A stretch of 64,000 nt of DNA from Septoria linicola (taxonomy: Eukaryota; Ascomycota; Dothideomycetes; Mycosphaerellales; Mycosphaerellaceae), in assembly GCA_024114885.1 (NCBI GenBank), contig CP099418.1:4526001-4590000 (forward strand), given 5' to 3'. The notes under the pieces were generated by a model, which worked only from the letters and a program-made list of their open reading frames with translations, was not told the origin of the DNA and did no database searches. Both the position numbers and the translations under genes were made by a program. Below, piece after piece: positions 54,603 to 64,000 of this stretch; the stretch's first letter is position 1; every line of letters starts with the position of its first letter.

Positions 54603-55779
54603 ATGTCCGCAACCATGAAGGCCGTCAAAGTTGTAGGCTACCAGAAGAATCTGGAGATGTCAGAGGCTCCACAACCGAAGATCGATAATCCTCTGGACGT
54701 GATTGTGAAGATTGGTGCTGCAGGCGTGTGCAGGTAGGTTGTTGCTGTTGTAAAATCATTTGTTTGTACCAGAGAAACTGTTCTGTTGTACTGATGTAAC
54801 CTTCCCCAGAACCGACATCCATATCCTTGAAGGCCAATGGGAAGAGAAAGCAGGCGTCACTCTCCCCTACACTATCGGACACGAGAATGCAGGCTGGATC
54901 CACGAGATAGGCTCCTCTGTCACGGGTCTTGCGGTCGGCGATCCAGTCATTCTTCATCCTCTGGTAACTTGCGGTCTTTGCAGAGCATGCCGGTTTGGAG
55001 ATGATGTCCACTGCGAAAACTCCACCTTCCCAGGAATCAACGTCGATGGAGGCTACGCCGAGTATCTGAAGACCACAGCCCGAAGCGTGATCAAACTCGA
55101 CCCCAAACTGAAGCCCGCAGATGTCGCTGCTCTGGCTGATGCTGGCTTGACAGCTTACCACGCAGCTGCAAAGGCAGCGAAAGTGCTGAGGCCAGGAGAG
55201 TTCTGTGTGATCATTGGTGCTGGTGGACTCGGACACATTGGCATTCAAGTCATGGCAGCCATTAGCGGAGCTACACTTGTCGTAATTGATCGAAACAAGG
55301 ATGCATTGGCTCTGGCGAAGGACATTGGAGCTGATCATGTCGTGCAAGCGACGGACGATGGCAGTTTTGTCAAAGAAGTTCTTGAGCTCACCGGTGGAAA
55401 GGGCGCCGAAGCAGTGATCGATTTCGTTGCAGAAGGTGGTGCTACATCCACTGGCGTGAAGATGCTGAGACGTGCTGGCAATTACTATGTTGTCGGATAT
55501 GGCGAGAACATCAACATTCCTACAATCGGTGAGTTGAGAAGCGCGTTTAGTTTGACACGTACGAAGCTGACTGATCTTATCATAGACATCATTTCTACCG
55601 AGATCAACTTCATCGGAAACCTCGTTGGATCGTACAATGACCTCGCAGAGCTCATGGTTCTTGCTGCACAGGGCAAGGTGAAATTGCATACGCAGCAGTA
55701 CAAGCTGGACGACTTCCAGCAAGCTATCGATGATTTGAGCGCTGGCAAAGTCAGAGGCAGAGCGATTTTGGTACCTTAA
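54603..55779 (+). CDS. Zinc-dependent alcohol dehydrogenase (MDR family)
   Basis: Three exons, 54603-54733, 54810-55528 and 55586-55779, encode 347 aa. Catalytic zinc ligands are the Cys in AAGVCRTDIH and the His in IGHENAGWI. The structural zinc site is CGLCRACRFGDDVHC. The Rossmann motif is VIIGAGGLGHIGIQ with VVIDRN after it, which suggests NAD preference. The second intron (57 nt) contains no stop and is a multiple of three, so retention would insert 19 residues. Splicing gives the family-typical IPTIDIISTEINFIGNLVGS. The substrate is probably a small primary or secondary alcohol. Confidence 0.93.
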
Positions 55780-57796
55780 GACGTCTGGCACTGTGAATCG
55801 ATGCAGAGAAAGGATTGCGAGTTGGATACTGAAGTGAGGTCGGGTTTGGGACATCAAGGTCAATGGTCTCGATAGCTTCGTATGACGCTGCTGTGATCCT
55901 GAACCCTCTTCTACCAGGAGATATTACGTGATCCGCTCTTCCCCTGAGCAACGATTTAACTAATCTCTTATATCTGCATGTGCTGCTGCTGTTGAATCAC
56001 TGCGATGATCTTCTCCTCATTTCTTGCATTGCTGCAGTGCGCCAGTGACGACCCAGCCGTAATAAAGTGTCTGTCCACAATTCCTTACGAGCTGTCGATC
56101 ACAAACTCATCTGGCCAACCATCTCATGTCATCGCGTGACATTCCAGGTGCTGACAATTGTTCAAGGCGTGGCGTTATGCCTGCATAACGTTCTAGCCTC
56201 TGCGACACATCGGAGTCCATAGCCGCACATCCGCAATGGATCATGACAATACCAAACCGTTCGCAACGTTATTGTACGGCCGAGAAAAGACTGTCCAGTT
56301 TGCATACGGCGTGGCGCACATCTCGATAGAAGTCTCGGCCCACGTACTGAACATGTGAGTAGCGCTTCCTTTGCGACGATGCCAATGTTCGCCAGTCGTG
56401 GCGGAAATATCGGTGAGAAGTCCAGCTCCTGTGGCAGCACTCCTGTGCCGCAAAGATTCGGCCAGTACCTTCCTAAAACGTTCACTAGGTACCGAGAGTG
56501 GTGTAAATGGTAAGGTCGCGGTTCGTTGTATCCACTCCAACTATTGTCAATACACCATATCGACCCTTGCCGTCGAGCATGGATACAGTGCGTTCAATGC
56601 ACAGCGTAAGTGATTGGAACAGTCTACGAAGCGCAGAATATCCGCCCTTTGCAATGCGACCAGCGCTACAACCATGAGTATGCTGTGTCACAATCCAAGC
56701 GCGCTGCGTCGTTGGTTTCCAGAATGGTAGTTGCTGGCTTGGCATCGCGCGAGATGTCCTCGGAGGATCGTTCTTGATCAATCACAGCTGTGTCAGGGTC
56801 ATGATAATGGAGGATAGAGGTCCATCGAGACGTAGTCCGAACAGTCTCGCTTCATGACGGTATATCCGCATTGTGGTAGAGATCTCGGACTTCCGCCGTG
56901 ACTGGGATGGCGCTTGGCGATCGGGTAGTCGGACGAAATGGATTGCTGTGGAGGCCCGCAGTCACGCCAGCCCATCCCACTTGGCTTCGTTTGCACAGTG
57001 GGTTGCGCCTTATGTGCATTTGCTTCTCGTGGCCGTTGTTGCGATTACTAGTATCGAGAACTGCTGCCGTGCTGAGAACGGCCATGAGCTATGCACGTAA
57101 CTGTAGTGCTAGACTCCGGCATCATCACGAGCGCATGCCTTGGCCATCGATATCATGACCAGGAAACTGCTTGTTGCGTAAGAATGACCCGTATAGTTGG
57201 TTGCGCCAGGTGTCCAAGAGCCGACAGGTTCCTGATCCTAAGCCCAAGATGGGTGTGTTGATGGCCATATAAGACCGAGAATAGAGTAGGCAGGGGCACA
57301 AATGTCATTCGTCCAATCATGGGGTGTGACACCAACTGATCATGATGCATGAGCTGCATCCTCTGCACTCAATCGACGCCGGCCATCTGGGCCAGGACTA
57401 ATTCGAATCTCTGGCGGGTACGTCCTCGCTTGAGAAATGGGGCTCCCTCGTATTTACCGTCGTGTCCCGATCTAATGTGTATGTGTCCGTTGGCTATATC
57501 GCCGAAGTATGTGCGGGTATCCCTTAATGTCTCTCGTGCAACGCCCTCTTTCTGCGTATATGTCCTATCCTTCGCGAGCCCTTCCAGTCGTTCGCTCGCT
57601 CCCGCAGTCATGCTTTTGCACGAGACTGTTCAACTGAGCATGCCATGCGATCGTCGATACTGCACACTGGGCTATCGAGCCCGTCCAAAGGACGCCGTGC
57701 GCAGAATACTAGCAGCCTAACCTCCAAATCACCATTCCTAGGTAGAAGCGCTGAGGCCAGCCTAGCTATCACGATGTATGCTCTAACGAAGTCAAT
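55780..57796. other. Intergenic, 2 kb convergent region
   Basis: The region between the stops of the alcohol dehydrogenase and the Zn2Cys6 gene. Two weak small-ORF candidates (a spliceable + strand frame from 56236, and an 80-codon minus frame 57369-57611) lack domain support. No repeats are seen. Confidence 0.4.
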
Positions 57797-59212
57797 TCAG
57801 GATGGCCTGTCGCCATATCCAGGAGGCGGATAGTTACTCGGCAGTCTGCGCACACTTTCATCCACCGGTGACGGAGCACTTCCAAACCAAGGCATTTGTT
57901 GTGATGGTTGATAATGAGGTTGAGGCGGACCGGGCATGTTGGTACTTCGCGGGTCATGTGGGGGTCCGTACTGCTGCGGATTGTGCGGTGCCACAGTGTG
58001 TTGCACTGGCATCATTGCTGTCATCGGCGGCTGCAGAATTGGCTGTCGGCTGTAGGAGCTTGACAGTGTCGAGGCTTGTGGGTACTGCGCATAATTGGGC
58101 GGGTACTCAGAGTACGAGATAGCACGGCCAGGCTGGCCTTGCGACTGCCAATTGGGCGGGGGCTGTTGCATCTGCTGTGAGCCATAGCCGTACTGGGCAT
58201 GTGGTACGTTCGATGAAGCCTGACCCGGCTGTTCAGGACCTGGATATGGCGCAACATCCGCAGCTTGCGAGGGAGGAAACCTTGCAAAGGGTGGCTGTGC
58301 GCTTGGAGTCCTCGAAACCATCGGAGCTTGTCGATTGTGACCGGAGTAGTCGGCTGGACTCCATTGAGAGGAGGGGTGGTCGGATGGGGTTTGCATGTTG
58401 TAAGCTTGCGGAGAATAGTTTGCTGCCGCAACATCAGCGTGTGCAGACCTCAAAGATGCACATGTAGTACTACCTTGTATGGGCATACCCGATGCGGGCA
58501 CCACAGGTATGCCTTGGAATGAAGTTGACACGGGTGGAACTGAGGGAGCGGGATATTGTCCTGTGTATCCATGATGTTCGAAGCCTCGCGCGCTTTGCTG
58601 TGTCGGCGAAGTCGATACTGCTGAGGGTGGTGCAGAGGGTGCGCCTGACTTGCTTGACGATTCGGAACGAGCATCAATAACAGCCTGTTGATCAACGGGA
58701 TAGAAGACACATTCTTTCTTCAGACGTATACAATTCTGACATCGCTGCTCAGAGTCGTCCTCTGCGATCAGACATCTGATCTTACGACGACGGCAGTGCG
58801 CTGGCTAGTGTTAGCGACGTACTTGCAAAGACGGGAAGTATAGTGGCGCGTGCCGTCCACGCACAGGTGTTCGTGATACTCGCGGCGAGGAAACACATCA
58901 CTTACCACAGGCGATAGATATTCTCTGATATCCAAGCTTATTTCGCTTCTTGTCCAGCTCGGATTCTGACATGATTGGACCGCGAAGGTATGGTGCTGAG
59001 GTGGATTTGGCAAGTTGTCTATCGGAATTTGTTTTGGATGGTCTCTGTTTCTTCCTATTCGATCCTGGTGGTTGTGGAGATCCCGACGAAAAGGGTGGCC
59101 TTGGTGCATTAACGCGGGCCAACGAATGCTGCTCGGTAGATATTGGAACGGCATCGCCTATTGTCCTTGTAGTGGAGAGTACATAGCTATGCTGGGATAG
59201 GTCTGAAGACAT
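57797..59212 (-). CDS. Zn2Cys6 DNA-binding protein
   Basis: Three exons, 58906-59212, 58474-58800 and 57797-58422, encode 419 aa. The first intron splits the zinc cluster, and splicing gives ISIACAHCRRRKIRC with CQNCIRLKKEC: six cysteines in the C6 binuclear pattern at about residues 102-135. The N-terminal 100 residues are Ser/Pro-rich with basic GSNRKKQRPSK. The C-terminal 280 residues are Pro/Gln/Tyr/Ser-rich and disordered, likely an activation region. There is no fungal_trans middle-homology domain, so this is a short-form regulator. The second intron (51 nt, no stop, multiple of three) is inferred from its donor, acceptor and CTGAT branch site. The start at 59212 is the first ATG, since the frame upstream opens at a TTG. 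Confidence 0.85.
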
Positions 59213-62200
59213 TGCGCTGGTGCCACAACGCGATAAAGTTGCGGCGTTCGTCGAGGGGTCCCGGTCCAAGCGAAAAAGTGATAGTTCACGATGATGAACA
59301 GCCAGTGAACACGGCGGGAGGCTCAACAAGATTGATTACTGCAGTGTCGTGATTCCGTTGTGTAGAGCGACAACGAGATTTCCCGTTTCTTGTGACGCCT
59401 TCGGCACAATCGTGCAGCGACTCCAGATCCCGTGGGGAGCTTCCGCTCTGATTGAGCCCAGAGGATTTCGAGTCAAGAGATGAATGCCTCTCCGACGTTC
59501 TTGCAGCGTGGCGCTTCCAGCAGCTCGGTAGCGTCAGGGAAAACATGCACGCCAGTAAGGAATGGCTGCAAAGTACTGCGAGATCGACGTGACGTGTGAC
59601 CAGCAACCGTTCGATGACAGATACTGTCGTTGCGAGGCACAGTACTCGTTGGCAGTTTTCGTTGCAGAATTGAACAGGCGAAGTTGTCCCAACGAAGGCA
59701 AATCTCCGATGCGCTCGCTCACAGTCTACTGCAGGTGAAAGGTCCCACTGTAAGGAACGTAACCGGGCTCAGTTCCGAGCTGTCGGTGGCAAGCTGACAC
59801 ATTAGTAGTAATTGTTTATACGTTGTGAGCATTTTAGAGGAGACTTAAAGGTACAGCACTCGGTGACGATGGGTGGCTGCCAGGGCATCTGTGGCGTCGC
59901 TAGCTCCAACGATGCCACCCCGATTGCGCCAATGTGTGGGCGAGAAAATATCCGTCTAGACCCAGTAGTGTCGAAAGAGGCGCTTAACAAGCCGCAAGGC
60001 TCGTGCAAGCCCACTCGAAACACAAAAGACCTTGTAGGGCTCGCATGACGGGTGGCCGGGTTCCCAGTGTGCCTGCAACTTAATTTGGAGCAGTGTTGAA
60101 AGTGTGGCATGGCTCTTCGAATGCTGCCTCGCGATCAATTTGCTGTCAGAACCGTCGCACAGTGTCGATTCATCAGCTAATACCACGACACCGTTGTCGC
60201 TGATACCATGCCATGCCAAGATGTAAGACCTCACAACCCTTCGCGCCGGGTCACATTCTATGTTCACGCTGGACGCTCGGTCCATATCTCTGAACATTCA
60301 CGAAGTAGTGTTCCCTAACTTTGCTGCTGCGTACGCGCCATGCCCGCTGCTAGTGATCTTGTAAAACAGAACCCGGCTTCCCTGTTGCTGGCATCACTGC
60401 TTCAGGAAGGAGCGATCGAGCACAACGCCATGCCCTGATCCACGACTTGGAGGAGTCGGAGAAGCACTAGTGGATCTTCAAGGCAATGCTATAGGAGTGC
60501 TACCAGGGAATCGGTCCGGATGAGATCAACAGTTGACCTGGGACGACAGACCTATGCAAAAGCCTTGTGGCACGAAGCTGTCTCTGCACGCTTCGGAGTC
60601 GACGTTGTGGTGCGCACATATCCATGGGTGCACTCTTCAACACACACTATTGCTGTGTTTGGATGACAGTTAACAAGACGTGGCGTTTGAGGTCCAGCGG
60701 TGGTGGGGATTAGATTTGAGATCTTGCGCCAACCTTGGCCGAAACCTTGCGCCTGCCGTAGTCCCGCGTGGTAGCTTGTGCGTTGCGGCGTCTGCAGGGT
60801 CGTCACCTGGTCTCCGCTGAGTCCAGGCTGTCCAGCCAGGAACAGCGATGACCTGGTCGTGCTGCTTCCAATGCAGCCTCGATGCGGAGTTCGCACCGCG
60901 CCAACTGATGCAATGACACTGGACCTGATGTCAAGGCGATTCCGCGACACAATGTTACATCGCTGACCAAGCGTCCTCTTTGAGTTCTCGAGGGAATGCC
61001 ACAAGCCGCTGCAGCCACGTGCAGCAATATGGAAGTTGACAGAAGAAGGTTCTTTCCGAAGAAAGATGTCGCTCATGCCTCCATGGGGCACTCATGGCTT
61101 TGTCGATCTTGCAGTTCTCCGCTAGCAGCGCCGCTCCTCAGCCGCACGTGAAGATCGTCAGTCGGCGATGTGACGAGCAGATCACTGCCCTGTGGTGCTG
61201 ATGGAATGGACGCTGAATGTGTTGGCCCTACATCAATTTGTGCAAAGGTGCAGGCGACAAAATCCCATGGTCAAGAACGTTGTACAATGATAACATCCCA
61301 AAGTTCACATTACTTACCGAGTGAGAGTAATCCATCATTCGTAGGTGATCGACACGAATTTCACCTTCCACTGTAGATCTTGGTCGAAGACGTAGGTGCA
61401 ACGACAGTACAATGTAGCGTGAATATCATTGCAACGTCGACCATTATCTCCACTCATTCATGGAACATTGCACAGCGCTGCACGCAAAGCGTCTCGTCAC
61501 GCTCGCAGATGTATCCGAGACATCTACCAGCTTACGTCTTCGAGAGAGTTCTGCTCGAGGGTTAGCGCAACGCCATTGACATGCGATGTGAACTATATGC
61601 AAAACTATATCCAGACGAGAAGTGTGGCGCACCCAGAGATCGAAGATCAGAGCAGACGGTTACCCGTATTTGCCCTGTGCAAACAAGCGCGAAGTGGCTG
61701 CGATTCTTCATGACGACTTGGCTGCATTAATGCTGCACCAGATCCAAGGTCCAGTTTTCATTTCCCGGAGCTTGCCATAATACTGACCCACGCTCCGGCG
61801 TCCCTTCGATGATACGCGTCGTAGCTTGTGCCTGGGTCGATGCAGATGTGCAATCTCGGCAGGTGTGGTATGATGCGCGGAGCAAGCGTGATGAGTGCTT
61901 CCAGCACCAGCCTCACCTAGTGGACCTCTTCATTCTTTCTTGTCCGGACTATTACGTGCGAGGCGTGGTTGTTGTACATTGCATTCTCTACGTGCCTTCC
62001 TTTTCGAGGCAGCTCACAGCGACGCCGCGAAGCGCAGAGCCTGCTCCTTCCGGCAAGGCCGAACTTTCGGGGTTGGGTCGGTCACCACCAAGGTTCTGCG
62101 TAGTATGTCTTGCAGCACAATTCCATCTGCATTCATCAATTGTGAAAAGAGCAACGAATAATGCCAGACATGAGCCAATCCTTGATGCATACTAGCAGCA

Positions 62201-64000
62201 AAGCTGCGATGGCCACTCAGGAGCCGCGAGGTCTATGTGCATAATCAAAACCCTGTTCAAGGCACAGTAATTGTTCTCGCCAGATTACTCATAAGCTGTG
62301 ATTGGCAACCTTACGCCTATTACGGTCTTTTCTTCACTCACTCCAAACGAAGCACATAAGGAGGGCGGCTCCCTCACGACTCATGGGTTCACAACATTGT
62401 GCTTCAACTGAATCATCTCAAGCTCGTCTAGCCGGGTAATAACTCGCCTGAAGCCATGGCGGTTCCTGAATGACCCGGACTTGTGTTCCAAGCTCACTGA
62501 CCCTTCGAGGAACCACGATCAGTGCAACGCCAATGCTCGTAGTCATCCACGCGCCAAAGAAGCTAGCTCTCAGAGGAGAAGCAAGATGCCTGATTCAGCA
62601 GAACATGATTTCCAAAAGCAGCTGGCCTGTGGCTCTGCAGCGGCAGGTTTACGCCTCGACCACTGAGCGCGGCTCACGCTAAGAGCCGGGTGAAAATTGA
62701 ACCAAGATCGCATGCAGTAGCGGACTCTCGCGTCTGTCGTTTTCCTTCTCTGGCAACAAGTCATATCGGCCGCGTGAGCCACACGTGGGACAAGACTTGT
62801 TCTGCCAACCTCATCGTCAAAGCTCAAGGTCTCCTGCACATTCACCGGGGCTTCTCTATCAGATGCCACTCTGTTAGACTTTGTTGCACTCCCTCAGAGA
62901 TCTCAGAAGATCCGCCGAACTATCTGTCACCAGGCCATCTGCTGGTGGTTCTGGAATGTGTCCAGACGAGTCGAAATTGCGACATTCGGCACCGAAACAC
63001 AATTCGGTCTCGACGCATTTCCACACCACCATAATGACCAGCAAGCAGGACACAACAAGCATTGTAGGATCGCACCTAGAGCTCGATGGACGCAAGGCGC
63101 TGGCCGGAGCGTGCGCGAGCATGCCTCGTGTTTGACGCGAAATACGAGCATGCAACATTCTATGGTATAGCCTCGATATTGGTTCTCACGAGTACGCATG
63201 CAGCCAGGAAGTTAGCATACACAAGATCATCCCGATTGTGCATTGGGATCGCTCGTCCATCATTCCAGTAGGTACCTCGGCCGCTCATCGAGGCTCTCAC
63301 CTGCATTAGTCGTCCCATACACTGCTCTAGCTGGTCTTAACCATGACCGATCGCATGCAAGGCTTGCTCGAGCTCGTACCGGATCGTATCTTCTGAACAA
63401 GCTGGAGAGGTTAAACACGCACCCATCCCTAGGCGCGAAATGCACGAGCACTCACTCTTGAATACTCTTTATGATTCACGTTGAAGAGAGACGTGATCGC
63501 GGAACGCCGGCAAAGTCGCAATGACTCTCTGAAGCAGAGAAGGAGAGTCCGGCAGCCTTGCAAGAACGATGGTGACTACTCTAGGGCGGTCCAGACTTGT
63601 CACACACCGAGGCGATGTTTCACCGTGTAAGTAGAAGCACCGCTTCATACGTGTAGGTCTAAGATGCTGATGTATCTCTCGTCAGCGCTTCTCGTTTCAG
63701 ATTCCAGTTTCTTACTTGTTTAGCATTGGGACAATTACAGGACCCTACTGTTCCATGCTTAGACGTTCTTTATCCATAGCACCGGATAACGATTGAGCAA
63801 GTCGTTGATGTTGATCTCTCGCCATAGTTGATTCTCAGGTATTGCATGACCACGCTCTACACACAGCGACACTGTCGAGTCACCTTCCTCAGGGTGTTTG
63901 TGACCCCACCTCGAAGCGGCCAAGGATCTTCAGCGTGCGCTGTTGTCACAGCAAGACTGTCTCAAGCCACGATTCCGTTCTTGACCCTCAATGCCACCTG
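59213..64000. other. Gene-poor 4.8-kb tail of the window
   Basis: Only short ORFs (under about 180 codons) on both strands, with overlapping frames and no domain, signal peptide or consistent splice structure that I can support. No transposase, reverse transcriptase, terminal repeats, tRNA or rRNA are recognised. It contrasts with the dense spacing elsewhere in the window. Confidence 0.5.

Noticed and set aside
54625..55863. 412-codon open frame antisense to the alcohol dehydrogenase
   Set aside because: It mirrors a well-supported spliced enzyme gene, and its translation is Ser/Cys/His-rich with no domain. It is a codon-usage shadow.
56236..56515. Spliceable small frame MDHDNTKPFATLL..., about 80 aa
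   Set aside because: A GTGAGT donor and CCAG acceptor exist, but there is no domain, no branch site I trust and no homology.
57369..57611. 80-codon minus-strand frame MTAGASERLEGLAK...
   Set aside because: Composition is protein-like but it is isolated, uses several rare codons and overlaps another open frame. Evidence is insufficient.
1..64000. Transposons, CRISPR arrays, tRNAs and rRNAs
   Set aside because: I looked for transposase and reverse-transcriptase motifs, terminal repeats, spaced direct repeats and tRNA B-box-like GGTTCGA contexts. The few GTTCGA hits lie in coding exons or lack an A-box and cloverleaf.

Overview
The window looks like nuclear DNA of a filamentous ascomycete, probably a Dothideomycete (Mycosphaerellales-like). 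The evidence is short (about 45-65 nt) GT-AG introns with CTAAC/CTGAC branch sites, the gene set (GRR1, CAC2, RIX7, VPS20, RCF1, eS10, ILV1, BNA3, EFM4, RTA1-like, GH5, GH1, Zn2Cys6), compact spacing and balanced base composition. The taxon call is inference. I found no transposon, CRISPR array, tRNA or rRNA. Exon coordinates below come from hand splicing: donor, acceptor, reading phase and family motifs were required to agree.

Layout. 0-8.4 kb: SDR oxidoreductase (-), AAA ATPase (+), Gly/Ala-rich surface protein (+), a large unknown protein (-). 9.4-16 kb: polytopic membrane protein, GH5 exo-glucanase and the SCF F-box protein GRR1, all (+). 17-24 kb: PXB/DUF3818 protein (-), EFM4 methyltransferase (+), BNA3 aminotransferase (-), F-box-like protein (+). 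23.7-29 kb: ribosome-biogenesis ATPase RIX7 (-) head to head with ESCRT-III VPS20 (+), then a spliceosomal U4 snRNA gene (+) and a small unknown gene (-). 29.4-36 kb: RTA1-like membrane protein (-), a 106-aa secreted proline-rich peptide (+), CAF-1 subunit CAC2 (-). 36.8-43 kb: flavin monooxygenase (-), DAL5-family transporter (-) and TauD/JLP1-like dioxygenase (+), a probable sulfonate-use cluster, followed by a secreted CVNH lectin-like protein (-). 44-55.8 kb: GH1 beta-glucosidase (-), ribosomal protein eS10 (+), M20 amidohydrolase (+) with a candidate intronic C/D snoRNA, RBR ubiquitin ligase (-), threonine deaminase ILV1 (-), RCF1 (+), zinc alcohol dehydrogenase (+). 55.8-64 kb is gene-poor, with one Zn2Cys6 protein (-).

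The most striking feature is the U4 snRNA gene at about 27867-28113. The RNA is recognisable by its 5' stem-loop, central hairpin, UUCG-capped 3' hairpin and Sm site. It is interrupted by one, and probably two, canonical spliceosomal introns. One falls in the loop of the 5' stem-loop that carries the Snu13/Prp31-binding k-turn. The other would leave a first exon of about 3 nt. A core part of the spliceosome would therefore need splicing for its own maturation.

Other points of note: a start codon split by an intron and a coding-like extension beyond the stop in eS10; a 15-nt microexon in the dioxygenase; an ATG-depleted long leader with a two-codon uORF on GRR1; hidden first exons for RIX7 and possibly ILV1; and several stop-free introns whose length is a multiple of three.
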